Positions 25,225-34,756 are shown, counted from the first letter of the stretch. The stretch: DNA of 64,000 bases from Nitrospina sp052156635 (GCF_052156635.1 NZ_JBQKUO010000002.1:62001-126000); one strand, 5' to 3'. The notes: a model not told the origin generated them from the sequence alone. Translations and numbers: made by a program.

Positions 25225-27606
25225 CTAAAATTTAACGATGGTCGCCCCGTCGCCGCCTTCGTGGCGCTCGCCGGGGGTGAACTCCTTGCCGATGCCGCTT
25301 GCCGCCAGGTAGTCGCGCACCATCGTTTTGATCTTGCCCATGCCGTGGCCGTGGATCACCGTCACCTTCGGCAGTTTGTTGACCACCGCCTGGCTGAGAA
25401 ACAACTCCAGCGCATCCTGCGCTTCCTCCACGCGCATGCCGCGCAAATCCAGGGTACCACGTGGATGCGACTGCGACTCGGTTTGGACTTTCACCGTTTC
25501 CGTTTTCTGACTTTTACCGGAGGAGGGCGTGCGACGGATGTGGCCTTTCAGCCGTTTGGTTTCGACAACCGTAACGAGGTTGCCAAGGCGCACGCGCACG
25601 CGGTCTTTCTGTTCAGGATTTTCGAGGAGCACGCCGCAGGCATTGTAATCCTCGACCAGGATCTCATCCCCTTCCTTCAATTTGTCGGGCGGCACATCCC
25701 AGCCGTTGCGATCCGGACCGGTCTCTGACAATGGTGTGTGACCCAGTTGCCGTAGTTGTTTTTCCGCTTTACGCAGTTTCGGCAGGTCGCGGCTTTGCCG
25801 CACGCCGTCGATCAGGTGGCGGATTTCGCGTTTGGCTTCGCGCACGTAGGTCTGGATGCGCTTCGCCTTGGTCCGGGTGTAGTCTTTCTCCTGAGACCGC
25901 AGGGCATCGGTCAACTGCTGTTGCTCGCGTTTGAGAGCTTCGATGGCTTGCCTGTCACGGGCGATGGAATCCTTTTCGTTTTCCAGATCGAGTTTCTGCC
26001 GGTTGAGGTCCTGCAGGAGCGCTTCGGCGCGGCGGTCTTTTTCCGCGTAAATGCGGCGGGCGTGTTCGATGGTTTTCAGCGGCAGTCCCAGCCGTTGCGC
26101 CGTCTCCAGGGCCGCGCTGTCGCCGGGCACGCCGAAAACGAGGCGGTAGGTCGGCGCCATTTTATCGAGGTCGAACTCCATGCAGGCGTTCAGGAATCCC
26201 TCCTGCGTCTGAGCCAGTGTTTTGAGTGCGAGGAAATGCGTGGACACCATCGTTGTGAAGTTGCGCGCTTTCATTTCAAGCAGGATCGCTTCCGCCAGGG
26301 CCGCGCCTTCCTGCGGATCCGTGGCGATGCCCAGTTCGTCGAGCAGGATGAGCGCACCTGCTGTCGCCCCCTCCAGAATGTGGATGATTTTTTTGATGTG
26401 GCCGGAGAAGGTGGACAGGCTGAGCTCGATGTTCTGCTCGTCGCCGATGTCGGCGTACACTTCGGGAAAAAAGCGCATCTCGGAGCGGGGCCCGACAGGC
26501 AGGAACAGGCCGCACCGCGCCATCAGCGCCATCAACCCCACGGTTTTGAGGGTCACCGTTTTGCCGCCGGTGTTGGGCCCGGAGATGATGACAATGCGCG
26601 TGTCCGGGTTCCATTTGATATCGTTGGCCACCACTTTTGTGCCGTTCAGCACCAGTTCCGGATTGCGTGCGTGGTGCAGGGTGAGGGGGCCGTCCTCATG
26701 GAATGTATAGGGACGCGCATCCATCTTCCGGGCCAGTCGTGCGCGGGCGTGGATGCCATCCAGAGCCACCAGCTGCTGTTGGTTGCACATCAGCACGTCG
26801 GCGTGTTCTTTTATCTGAAGCGCAAGCGATTCCAGGATGCGCTGGCGTTCGCGTTGCACCGCGAGGCGTGCGAGCTTCACCTGGTTGTTGAGCGCCACCG
26901 CCTGCGTCGGTTCCATGAACACCGTCTGGCCGCTGGCGGAACTGTCGTGCACGATGCCCTGCAGCCGGCTTTTCGCATCGGCGCGCACCGGCAGAACCAG
27001 CCGCCCGTCGCGTTCGGTGTAGTAGGCGTCCTGCAAAATGTCCTTGTAGGAACCGGACATCAGCTTGCTCATCGTCGATTCCAGGTTGTCGCGGGCGCGA
27101 GCCGCATCGCGCACCGCCTGCTTCAACTCCGGCGAGGCGTCGTCCTTGATTTCGCCGTCGTCGTCGATGCACCGTTCGATTTCGCGGATGAGTTCCGGTA
27201 CCGGTTCCAGTTGTGAGGCGTAAGGAGCGAGGTGCGGGGCCGATTCACGTTTGCCGAGGTAGCGCTTGAGATCGCGCACCAGCCGCAGGGATTCGGCAAT
27301 GTGCAGGCAATCGGCCGCTTCGACCAGCAGGCGTTCACGGACGGAGGTGAGGGCGGGAACGAGATCGGAAAACACGCGAAGTGGAATCGATTCCACCTCG
27401 TCGAACAGTGCGACCATTTCCGAGGTTTCTTGAAGACGCGTGTGCGCTGCTTCGAAATCGCCGGCGGGGGATTCACTTTCCAGTAAAGAGCGGGTGAGGG
27501 AAGACATCGCCTGTTCGGCGAGGGCGCGTTGAATCCATCCCCAACCCAGCAGGGTCATCGACTGGTTCAGCGTGATGTCAGGCGATGGGACGTCCTTGGG
27601 GTTCAT
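25225..27606 (-). CDS. mutS2: Endonuclease MutS2
   Basis: A 793-residue MutS2-type protein. After the MutS-like core and clamp region comes the ATPase domain with Walker A GPNTGGKTVTLKTVG (about residues 343-357) and Walker B LILLDELGIATDP. A long coiled coil (about residues 510-600) leads to a C-terminal Smr nuclease domain with LDLRGMRVEEA and HGHGMGK. MutS2 is linked to suppression of recombination and to rescue of collided ribosomes. Its start overlaps the stop of the upstream lipoprotein gene as ATGA, so the two are co-translated. Confidence 0.95.
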   Translation of the reverse strand: MNPKDVPSPDITLNQSMTLLGWGWIQRALAEQAMSSLTRSLLESESPAGDFEAAHTRLQETSEMVALFDEVESIPLRVFSDLVPALTSVRERLLVEAADCLHIAESLRLVRDLKRYLGKRESAPHLAPYASQLEPVPELIREIERCIDDDGEIKDDASPELKQAVRDAARARDNLESTMSKLMSGSYKDILQDAYYTERDGRLVLPVRADAKSRLQGIVHDSSASGQTVFMEPTQAVALNNQVKLARLAVQRERQRILESLALQIKEHADVLMCNQQQLVALDGIHARARLARKMDARPYTFHEDGPLTLHHARNPELVLNGTKVVANDIKWNPDTRIVIISGPNTGGKTVTLKTVGLMALMARCGLFLPVGPRSEMRFFPEVYADIGDEQNIELSLSTFSGHIKKIIHILEGATAGALILLDELGIATDPQEGAALAEAILLEMKARNFTTMVSTHFLALKTLAQTQEGFLNACMEFDLDKMAPTYRLVFGVPGDSAALETAQRLGLPLKTIEHARRIYAEKDRRAEALLQDLNRQKLDLENEKDSIARDRQAIEALKREQQQLTDALRSQEKDYTRTKAKRIQTYVREAKREIRHLIDGVRQSRDLPKLRKAEKQLRQLGHTPLSETGPDRNGWDVPPDKLKEGDEILVEDYNACGVLLENPEQKDRVRVRLGNLVTVVETKRLKGHIRRTPSSGKSQKTETVKVQTESQSHPRGTLDLRGMRVEEAQDALELFLSQAVVNKLPKVTVIHGHGMGKIKTMVRDYLAASGIGKEFTPGERHEGGDGATIVKF

Positions 27607-28946
27607 GGCACGGAGGCAAACTGGACTTTTTCTTCCAGGTTGATGGTGATGCGGGCGTCATAAAGCAATTCCGGGTCCCAACGCCGTTTGAAACCCGAGA
27701 GCAGAACTTCCAGGTCCGGTTCCACCTTCTCATGGAAGCTCACCCGCTGGGGGCCTGTGACGAACTTTCCGTTTTGTTCGCTCAACTCCTGGAAGGTCAC
27801 CAGAAATTTTTTGTCGAAGTCCACCTGTTCCGCATTCAGGTACACTTCATGTTCAAGCAGGTTCTTGGCCACGATTTCGAACAGGTTCGGTTCTTTGTGA
27901 ACCGCGAGCAGGGTGGTGATCTTGCCGTCGCGGATGTTCATATTTTCTTTTTCAGGTCCCGGCAGTTGCAGGGCAGCCATCTGCAAGCCACGCGTCACTT
28001 GTGCCCAGTGTATGTTGTCGAGGTGATTTTCCTCGCGCACCATTCGCAGGATGTGGGGATGCGGATCGCGTCTGGTTTTTTTCAACCATTCCACCAAAGG
28101 CGGGACCTCCGAGTCGGGCAGAAAATGCCCTCCGTGGGCCATTCCCTGTTCCCGGTGCTCGCGGTACTCAATTGTGTATTGGAGATCATTCAGGATTTTA
28201 CGGATGCGTCGACTGTACTGGATCGGGAAAATCGGGTCGTGCACGCCCTGGATGCTGTAGATCGGCGTGTTCTTGAGATTCACCAGAAAATGAAGGTAGC
28301 GGTCGGTGATGGCCCCGGCGATGGGCACGATTCCCGCGAAGTGGTCCGGATAGAACATGCCCGTCATGTATGCGCCGATGGCGCCGTTGGACAGACCCGC
28401 CAAAAACACGCGGTTGTGGTCCACGGGATACTGCCGCTTGACCGACTGAATGAGGTCCATCACCATCTCTTCCGCACGCAGGGACCACCAGGCACCGGCC
28501 GGGTAGCTGGGGCAGAGAATGATGAAATCTTCGTCCTTAAGGCGCGGCAACCAACTCTTGACGGTGCGGTCGCCACTGCCACCCATACCGTGGAGGATGA
28601 CGATCATGGGATAGTCCCGCCCCGCCTCCAGTTCCGGTGCGTACAACGCGTACGGGTAAGTCTGGTCGCCATTGGAGTATTCCAGATCCGTGTGCAGGCC
28701 AGGGGTTCCGCCGGTACCCCGTCCGACCTGTTTCAGGTATTGCTTGACCGCATTGTGAGGCGTGTTCTGCTTGTTCAGGCGGGCCAGCGCCTCCTGCTCG
28801 ACCTGGGGGTCATTGGTGGACAGGTAGAGATCCACGTCGCCTTCCAAATCGTAAGGCGGTGGAGCCGCCATCTTCGGCGCTTCCGGGGGCGGCAGGCAAG
28901 CCACCAGGACGGCGGTCAGTAGTATTCCGCAAATGGCATTTCTCAT
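27603..28946 (-). CDS. Lipoprotein alpha/beta-hydrolase (PHB depolymerase/feruloyl esterase-like)
   Basis: A 447-residue protein with a lipoprotein signal: a hydrophobic stretch ending LTAVLVAC, where Cys18 would be lipidated. The esterase domain (about residues 105-320) has the oxyanion segment ILHGMGGSGDR and the nucleophile elbow AGLSNGAIG (GxSxG). A histidine for the triad is plausible in QGMAHGGHFLPD. About 130 residues after the domain are unassigned. The ATG at 28946 is preferred because it places the lipobox correctly; the frame is open 16 codons upstream. It is co-transcribed with mutS2 by a 4-bp overlap. Substrate is unknown. Confidence 0.8.
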   Translation of the reverse strand: MRNAICGILLTAVLVACLPPPEAPKMAAPPPYDLEGDVDLYLSTNDPQVEQEALARLNKQNTPHNAVKQYLKQVGRGTGGTPGLHTDLEYSNGDQTYPYALYAPELEAGRDYPMIVILHGMGGSGDRTVKSWLPRLKDEDFIILCPSYPAGAWWSLRAEEMVMDLIQSVKRQYPVDHNRVFLAGLSNGAIGAYMTGMFYPDHFAGIVPIAGAITDRYLHFLVNLKNTPIYSIQGVHDPIFPIQYSRRIRKILNDLQYTIEYREHREQGMAHGGHFLPDSEVPPLVEWLKKTRRDPHPHILRMVREENHLDNIHWAQVTRGLQMAALQLPGPEKENMNIRDGKITTLLAVHKEPNLFEIVAKNLLEHEVYLNAEQVDFDKKFLVTFQELSEQNGKFVTGPQRVSFHEKVEPDLEVLLSGFKRRWDPELLYDARITINLEEKVQFASVP

Positions 28947-29015
28947 ACTCTGATCTTGACACAAACCGAGCCCGCAAGTAAAGACTGGGGACATTTCCTG
29001 GTTTAGAAAAAAGTG

Positions 29016-29044
29016 TTGATTTTAAACGCAAAGCTTCATAACAT
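29016..29044 (+). promoter_or_regulatory. Candidate promoter for the SprT-like gene
   Basis: TTGATT and TAACAT are 17 bases apart (positions accurate to about one base). Transcription would begin near 29051, which fits an ATG start at 29100 rather than the in-frame GTG at 29052. Confidence 0.5.
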
Positions 29045-29099
29045 TTGAAAAGTGACTGGAGTCCAACCCGTTCATCAACACGCTCTCTTGCCTGATCTT

Positions 29100-29861
29100 A
29101 TGACTGCCACCGCAACCACCCCATTCCAAACCACAACGATAAAGCCCGGCACCGTGGTGCTCGGCGAAGGCCGGTTTTCCGGCGGCGATGCTTACCGCGC
29201 CCTGTTCCGCATTAAAAAAGGGGGCTTCGAATACCTGGGCCAGGTGAATGTGCACCTGGGCGAGGAAGGGGTGCGCCTCGAAATGTTCAACGCCAACTAC
29301 TTCCAGTTGTTTGACGCTGAACCGGAGGCGGTGATCTCTGCTTTGGAGCGGATTGTGCTCAACCAGCTTCTGGGACGCGATGCACTCAACGACCGCTTTC
29401 GGGATGTGATCCATTCACGACTGGAAGAATCCATCCTGCAACCGCTGCAACCTCAATCTCCGGTTGAGGAGGAAGCCGACCCGCGCGATCTGCAGGGCAT
29501 TTTTGATCGCCTGAATGCCGAGTATTTTGAGGGCAAGGTAGAAGCAACGATCGAGTGGTCCAAGGAAACCAAGGCCGCCAACCGGCGCTCGGTGAAATTC
29601 GGGTCTTACGATTCCAGGAAGAAACTGATCCGCATCCATCCGCGGCTCAGGCAGGAATTTGTTCCCCTCCCCGTGCTGGAATTGACCGTTTTTCATGAGA
29701 TGTGCCATCAGGCCGTTCCGCCGGTGCGCCAGAAAGGGCAGTGGAAAACCCACCACAAGGAATTCAAGGCCCGCGAAAAACAGTACAAGCACTACAAAGA
29801 AGCGATGCAGTGGGAAAAGAAGCACTGGGCCAAATTGCTCGCTCCCTCCTCCGAAGAATAA
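29100..29861 (+). CDS. SprT-like zinc metallopeptidase-domain protein
   Basis: A 253-residue protein. The C-terminal half (about residues 120-245) is a SprT-like domain: LQGIFDRLNAEYFEGKVEATIEW opens it (read in parts) and ELTVFHEMCHQAVPP carries the HExxH zinc motif. The late residues WKTHHKEFKAREKQY contain an additional histidine likely to complete the zinc site. The N-terminal 110 residues (GEGRFSGGDAYRALFRIKKG) are unassigned and contain no signal peptide. SprT-domain proteins in eukaryotes degrade DNA-protein crosslinks; the bacterial role is uncertain. It converges on the histidine kinase gene. Confidence 0.8.
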   Translation: MTATATTPFQTTTIKPGTVVLGEGRFSGGDAYRALFRIKKGGFEYLGQVNVHLGEEGVRLEMFNANYFQLFDAEPEAVISALERIVLNQLLGRDALNDRFRDVIHSRLEESILQPLQPQSPVEEEADPRDLQGIFDRLNAEYFEGKVEATIEWSKETKAANRRSVKFGSYDSRKKLIRIHPRLRQEFVPLPVLELTVFHEMCHQAVPPVRQKGQWKTHHKEFKAREKQYKHYKEAMQWEKKHWAKLLAPSSEE

Positions 29862-29888
29862 CTTTTTCTTGATTTCAATTTAATCACC

Positions 29889-32315
29889 TCAGGCCCGGTC
29901 TTTGTCCGGCGAGCCAATGGGTTCGGTGTTGGCAGATTCCGGCGACGTGGGCAGATTGATAATGAACGTCGTGCCCTTGCCGACTTGGGATTTGACATCA
30001 ATGTGACCGCCGTATTTTTCCACCACGCGATGCACAATGTTGAGACCCAGACCCGTTCCCGACCCCTGTTCCTTGGTGGTAAAAAACGGATCGAAAATCC
30101 GCGTCAGGTGCTCTTCCGCGATTCCGGGTCCCGTGTCGCGGATGGACACTGTGACGGTTCCATTCTGCTGGAACGTTTTGATGGTCAACGTCCCTTTACC
30201 CTCCATGGCCTGCACCGCGTTGCGAACAATATTCAGGAACACCTGTTGCAGCTCTTCCGGTTTTGCTTTGACCTTCGGCAAATTCCCATAATGTTTTTCA
30301 AGCGCGATATCGTCTGAGTACGAGTCCAGCAGTGCGATGTCCAGCGCCGCATCGATGCGCTCGTTGATGTTGACGGTCTGGTCCGAATCCTGTTCATTGG
30401 TGCGGGCGTAACCGGACATGTTCAAAATGACGTTTGCCATATGGCGGGACCGGTCCAGAACTTTCTGGGCATAGGCCTTGATTTTCGGCTCGGTGGCCTG
30501 GTCCACAATGGCTTCGGTGTAGCCCATGATGGAATAGAGGGGATTGTTCATCTCGTGTGCGATGCCCGCGGTCAGTGTGCCGAGCCCGGACAGTTTGTCC
30601 GCCTTGGTCAACTGGTCCAGAAGTTTTTTCTCTTCTGTGATGTTTTTCATGATGAGGCCGATCCGCCTCCCTTCCATTTGCTTGAATTTCATATCGAAAA
30701 ACTGGTACGCGAAAAACAGTTCACCCAGTTTGATGGTCGGTTGCCAGTCTTTCGTATGCGGCGTGGTGGGTGCCAGCGGATCCTTGGCGCGATAACTTTC
30801 GCTTTGCAGGTGGTGCAGTTTGGGAGGCTGGCCGGTACTGTAGTTTTTAAGCTCCATTGCGAGGAACGCCCATTCCTGATGTTGTTTTACTGGAACCTCT
30901 TGCAGGAGTTTGCCAAAGTAACTTTGCCGGAGAAGGCCGGTGATTTTTTCAAACGCCGGATTGGCGTATTCAATGCGCAGGCTGGCATCGAAGATGAGAA
31001 TCGATTCCGGCACACTCATCAAAATGCTTTCGGTGTACTCCCGCAGGTAAATCACTTCCCGGCTTTTTTCTTCAACCTGTTGCTCGAGCCCGGTGAACGT
31101 TTTACGCAACAATGCGTTCATGATATTGATTTCTTCCGCGAGCAGTTCGATTTCATCACCGGTTTTTATCTGGAGGGGTTTCACGGATTCCCCGCGCCCG
31201 ATGGACTCCGCGGTTTTCTGAAGCTCGCGAATGGGTTGCACAATCCGGTTTGCGGCCAGCGACCCCATCACTGCAATTAGGAGAATGGAGACGAATCCCG
31301 CCGCGGCCATCCAGCCGAGAAGTTTCCGCGTAGGCGCAAACAACTCTTCCGAAGACTGCCATGCAAACGTGTACAGTCGCGGCCCCTGGGTCCCGGCAAT
31401 GATCTTGTTTGTGGAAGCAAGAGGCGAAAAGCCGATGATGGACAGACGGTGACTTCCGTGGCCATCACTCTGAGTTTCCACCCAGTTGGCTTCCGGCCCC
31501 GTGACATGTTTCACCAGCTCAGGCTCGCTCAACCGGTGTCCCGTCGGCAGAATGGGGCAGTCCAGCACGACCCCGTTGGAGTTGATGAGCATCACGTGAC
31601 CGGTCTCCCCGAACAGGATGTTTTCAATCGACGGCGAGAAAAAACGTTTGCTGGAATATAGGCGGTGCAGGACACCCATGCGGGTCTGGTCACGGGTCCG
31701 AATCGGTACCGCGATTTCAAAAAGGTACGTGTTCAACTTGGTATCGAAATGCAAACGCCCGAAAGCCTCCGGGAGTCCCTTTTCCATGACACCAACCCAT
31801 GTTGCGCGTGAACTGTTGTCGCGTTCGGGGTAGTCATTGATGGTGGCCACCAGGTTGCCCGAGGCGTCGGTGACAAACAAAGCCTTGGTGGATTCCACCG
31901 CGCTGAGATCATCACGCAAAAAGTTGCTGAGTACGCGGCTCGCTCCATTTCCCTGAATTTCCTGATAGGTGGGGGGCAGGGGGGGGATGCTCTTTAGTGT
32001 GTCCTCGGATTCCGTGACCGAGCGGTTGTGTTCCTTGACATTGATGATGAGGGTGGGATGGGAGGCCCAGTGCCGCATCTTTTGAAATTCGTCTTTGATC
32101 AATAAATCGATCTTGGTGGATGTTTCATAGGCCAGTGCCTTGAAACTGGCACCGATGACCTGCGTCAGCGACTCGTTTCCCTGAAAGAACGACCACGCCA
32201 TGGCCAGAACCAAAGGAATGGTACCCACTCCTATGACCATGCCGACCAGCCTGTTTTTCAGCCCGGAACGGACGCGGACGCGCTTTTTGGGTAATGGAGT
32301 ACCGGCAACGTTCAT
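29889..32315 (-). CDS. Membrane sensor histidine kinase (dCACHE-like, HAMP, PAS, HisKA, HATPase)
   Basis: An 808-residue kinase. A first membrane helix (about residues 23-44) is followed by a periplasmic sensory region of about 285 residues with the look of a double CACHE domain. A second helix (about 330-352) leads to HAMP, a coiled coil and a PAS domain (ESILIFDASLRIEYANPAF). HisKA has the phospho-histidine in AGIAHEMNNPLYSI near residue 587; HATPase has NIVRNAVQA, DTGPGI and GTGLGLN. I prefer the ATG at 32315; the frame is open 20 codons further. A response regulator gene lies divergently 307 bp away and is the obvious partner. Confidence 0.88.
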   Translation of the reverse strand: MNVAGTPLPKKRVRVRSGLKNRLVGMVIGVGTIPLVLAMAWSFFQGNESLTQVIGASFKALAYETSTKIDLLIKDEFQKMRHWASHPTLIINVKEHNRSVTESEDTLKSIPPLPPTYQEIQGNGASRVLSNFLRDDLSAVESTKALFVTDASGNLVATINDYPERDNSSRATWVGVMEKGLPEAFGRLHFDTKLNTYLFEIAVPIRTRDQTRMGVLHRLYSSKRFFSPSIENILFGETGHVMLINSNGVVLDCPILPTGHRLSEPELVKHVTGPEANWVETQSDGHGSHRLSIIGFSPLASTNKIIAGTQGPRLYTFAWQSSEELFAPTRKLLGWMAAAGFVSILLIAVMGSLAANRIVQPIRELQKTAESIGRGESVKPLQIKTGDEIELLAEEINIMNALLRKTFTGLEQQVEEKSREVIYLREYTESILMSVPESILIFDASLRIEYANPAFEKITGLLRQSYFGKLLQEVPVKQHQEWAFLAMELKNYSTGQPPKLHHLQSESYRAKDPLAPTTPHTKDWQPTIKLGELFFAYQFFDMKFKQMEGRRIGLIMKNITEEKKLLDQLTKADKLSGLGTLTAGIAHEMNNPLYSIMGYTEAIVDQATEPKIKAYAQKVLDRSRHMANVILNMSGYARTNEQDSDQTVNINERIDAALDIALLDSYSDDIALEKHYGNLPKVKAKPEELQQVFLNIVRNAVQAMEGKGTLTIKTFQQNGTVTVSIRDTGPGIAEEHLTRIFDPFFTTKEQGSGTGLGLNIVHRVVEKYGGHIDVKSQVGKGTTFIINLPTSPESANTEPIGSPDKDRA

Positions 32316-32476
32316 AACCTGGTCAGGAAGCGACAGGCAAAACACGGCCTGCCGTGGGGAAACCGGGACCTCCACCCGGAACGCATTGTTTCTTAACCCG
32401 AATTAGTGAACCCGGGCGGGCACCCTACCTTGTAGTCAATATAGGACCGGACTTCTCAAATTTCATCGGTTTCCCT

Positions 32477-32506
32477 AAAAAAAGTGGCCGGAATCCCATC
32501 CCGGCC
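32477..32506 (-). terminator. Minus-strand terminator-like hairpin in the kinase/regulator interval
   Basis: GGCCGG (32486-32491) and CCGGCC (32501-32506) pair perfectly around nine bases. Read on the minus strand the hairpin is followed by a run of seven T (32477-32483). It lies upstream of the histidine kinase gene, so it could be an attenuator in that gene's leader or stop antisense transcription. Confidence 0.5.
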
Positions 32507-32531
32507 CTATGTTTACTACTAATGAGTCGAA

Positions 32532-32566
32532 GGCCGAAAGGGGGAACCGCCCGGCCGTTATTTTTT
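32532..32566 (+). terminator. Plus-strand terminator-like hairpin upstream of the response regulator
   Basis: GGCCG (32532-32536) pairs with CGGCC (32552-32556) and is followed by GTTATTTTTT. No plus-strand gene ends here, so it would act as an attenuator in the leader of the response regulator. Its CCGGCC arm (32551-32556) could instead pair with GGCCGG at 32486-32491. The remaining DNA of 32316-32622 shows no gene. Confidence 0.45.
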
Positions 32567-32622
32567 CCCGCCTTTTCGGGCGGTGAGAGAGACTGATTTT
32601 AAAATTCCTATTGGAGGGACAC

Positions 32623-33018
32623 ATGGTTACCGGAAAAATTTTGGTCATTGATGACGAGCAGGATGTCCGGGATGTCATTCGTCTGCAACTGGAACAGCAC
32701 GGGTTGCACGTGTTGGAAGCGGAAAACGGAGAGGAGGCCATCAAGGTCCTTCATTCTGAAAACAACCTGGTCAACATCGGGGTCATTTTGTGCGACATTC
32801 GAATGCCCAAGATCAACGGCATCGAAGCGATCGACTATCTCAAGAAAAACGCCCCGGGAATTCCGATCGTGGTGATCACCGGTTACCCGGATACGGAACT
32901 GGCCGTTGGTTTGATGAAGAAGGGAGTCAAGGACTACCTGGTGAAACCGGTAGAAAAAGAGAAGCTGTTCAAGGTGGTGGATCAACTCATCGCCGCCGGC
33001 AAGGATTTCGATTTTTGA
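32623..33018 (+). CDS. Single-domain response regulator (CheY-like)
   Basis: A 131-residue receiver with no output domain. The acidic pair is in LVIDDEQDV, the phosphorylated aspartate in LCDIRMPKI (near residue 59), the conserved threonine in VITGYPD and the lysine in YLVKPVEKEK. The start is fixed by a strong ribosome site, GGAGGG (32613-32618), five bases before the ATG. It is divergent from the large sensor kinase. Lacking an effector domain, it would signal through protein contact or a phosphorelay. Confidence 0.93.
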   Translation: MVTGKILVIDDEQDVRDVIRLQLEQHGLHVLEAENGEEAIKVLHSENNLVNIGVILCDIRMPKINGIEAIDYLKKNAPGIPIVVITGYPDTELAVGLMKKGVKDYLVKPVEKEKLFKVVDQLIAAGKDFDF

Positions 33019-33040
33019 TAAGTTCCCATCCATTCAAGGT

Positions 33041-33083
33041 AAAAAAGGCTTTGCTTCCGTCCGGTTGCAAAGCCTTTTTTTTT
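33041..33083 (+). terminator. Strong bidirectional-type terminator after the response regulator
   Basis: GGCTTTGC (33047-33054) pairs with GCAAAGCC (33066-33073), extended by A:T pairs, and nine T follow (33075-33083). It separates the response regulator from yggS. Confidence 0.9.
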
Positions 33084-33158
33084 CGACTACATTGCAGGCG
33101 GCATGCACAAGCCGTTTGACGGCAATCCCTCATCTTTCACTTCGTAGATCCCGTTTGA

Positions 33159-33854
33159 ATGACCTCCCTTGATGAAAACATTGCAGTGGTTCGCCAGCGC
33201 ATCTGCGAAGCCGCATTGCGTGCGGGACGAGACCCGGAGTCGGTGCGCCTGGTTGCCGTCAGCAAAACCGTGCCGATGGAACGGATCCGTGCGGCGAGAC
33301 AGGCCGGTGCGGACGTGTTTGGCGAAAACAAGGTGCAGGAAGCGATGGAAAAAATCGAGACACTTGGTTCCAAAGACTTCCACTGGCATTTCATCGGACA
33401 TTTACAGAAAAATAAAGTAAAGTATGTGGTCGGGCATTTCGACCTGGTGCATTCGGTGGACAGCACCGCATTGGCGGAGAAACTGGACACGGAAAGCCAA
33501 AAGCAGGGTGTGGTCACGAACGTCCTCATCCAGGTCAATGTCTCCGGTGAAGCATCGAAGTTCGGCATCGATCCGGGGAACCTGGAAGACCTTTTGCGCC
33601 GGGCCGGTGCCCTTTCCGGCATCGCGGTGAAGGGATTGATGACCATCCCGCCCTACACGCCGGATGCAGAAGAGGCGCGCAAGCACTTTGCGAGTCTGCG
33701 CACTCTTCGCGACCGCATGTGCGAATGCAAATTCCCCGGCATCTCGCTGGAGGAGTTATCGATGGGTATGTCCCACGATTACGAAATCGCTGTTGAAGAA
33801 GGCGCCACCTGGGTGCGTGTGGGAACGGCGCTTTTCGGCGAACGCTCCGGTTGA
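33159..33854 (+). CDS. yggS: PLP homeostasis protein, YggS/PROSC (PLPBP) family
   Basis: A 231-residue alanine-racemase-fold protein that binds pyridoxal phosphate without known catalysis and buffers vitamin B6 and amino acid pools. The PLP lysine is in LVAVSKTVP near residue 36. GENKVQEAMEK, HWHFIGHLQKNK, VNVSGEASKFGI and the C-terminal LSMGMSHDYEIAVEEG are all family signatures. It precedes proC by 41 bp, the common yggS-proC arrangement, and likely forms an operon with it. Confidence 0.95.
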   Translation: MTSLDENIAVVRQRICEAALRAGRDPESVRLVAVSKTVPMERIRAARQAGADVFGENKVQEAMEKIETLGSKDFHWHFIGHLQKNKVKYVVGHFDLVHSVDSTALAEKLDTESQKQGVVTNVLIQVNVSGEASKFGIDPGNLEDLLRRAGALSGIAVKGLMTIPPYTPDAEEARKHFASLRTLRDRMCECKFPGISLEELSMGMSHDYEIAVEEGATWVRVGTALFGERSG

Positions 33855-33895
33855 GCTGGGTTGGTGATTTTCCCGAATAAATGGAGTGAATTGCA

Positions 33896-34756
33896 GTGCT
33901 GACCAACAAACGAATTGGATTCATCGGCGGTGGAAACATGGCGGAAGCCATGATCAAGGGGCTTTTGTCCGCGTCGTTCATCGAGGCCAAAAGCCTGATG
34001 GCGTCGGACATGGTGGGAGAACGCCTGGAGTTTTTGAAGCGCGAGTTCAAAATCAAAACCACCACGGACAACCAGGAACTTGTGCAGAAAAATGACATCA
34101 TCATCCTTGCTGTCAAACCGCAGGCGGTGAAGTCGGTGTGTACCGGTATTCATGAGCAGATCGATGAGAAAAAACTGGTGATCTCCATTGCCGCGGGCGT
34201 CCCCATCCACGCCATCGAGTCCCTCTTGAATCCCGAAGCGGACAAGAAAGTCGGCGTGGTCCGCACCATGCCCAACACCCCGGCCCTCGTTCAGGCAGGG
34301 GTGACGGCGCTCTCGGCAAGCGACCACGTGAGCAAGAGCGACCTCAAGGTCGCACACCGTATTTTTGAAGCGATCGGCCGCACGGTGGACGTCCCCGAGG
34401 CCCAGTTGGACGCGGTCACCGGGTTGAGTGGAAGCGGCCCGGCGTACATTTTCATGATCATCGAGGCATTGTCGGATGCGGGAGTGAAGATGGGCCTGTC
34501 GCGCGATGTGTCGAACGCGCTCACCCTGCAGACGGTCCTCGGTTCCGCCAAGCTGGCGCAGGAAAGCGGGCGTCATCCGGGAGAGCTGAAGGACATGGTG
34601 TGCTCCCCCGGCGGCACCACGATTTCCGGTTTGCACTGGCTGGAAAAAGGAGGGCTCCGCACCACGCTCATCAATGCCGTCGAAGCGGCGACGCAACGTT
34701 CCATCGAGCTTGGTCGAAACGCGGAAAATAACCAGAATGGAAACGATTCTCAATAG
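33896..34756 (+). CDS. proC: Pyrroline-5-carboxylate reductase
   Basis: ProC reduces pyrroline-5-carboxylate to proline with NAD(P)H. The 286-residue protein opens with the dinucleotide-binding IGFIGGGNMAEAMIKG and contains AVKPQ, RTMPNTPALV, TGLSGSGPAYIF and CSPGGTTISGLH, all family hallmarks. The start is a GTG with GGAG seven to ten bases upstream. It follows yggS directly. Confidence 0.95.
   Translation: MLTNKRIGFIGGGNMAEAMIKGLLSASFIEAKSLMASDMVGERLEFLKREFKIKTTTDNQELVQKNDIIILAVKPQAVKSVCTGIHEQIDEKKLVISIAAGVPIHAIESLLNPEADKKVGVVRTMPNTPALVQAGVTALSASDHVSKSDLKVAHRIFEAIGRTVDVPEAQLDAVTGLSGSGPAYIFMIIEALSDAGVKMGLSRDVSNALTLQTVLGSAKLAQESGRHPGELKDMVCSPGGTTISGLHWLEKGGLRTTLINAVEAATQRSIELGRNAENNQNGNDSQ

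Noticed and set aside
25756..27216. 486-codon open frame on the plus strand
   Set aside because: Antisense to mutS2; His/Gln/Arg-rich shadow without motifs.
32567..32585. Third terminator (CCGCC/GGCGG) before the response regulator
   Set aside because: Only 5 bp of stem and no T-run on either strand.
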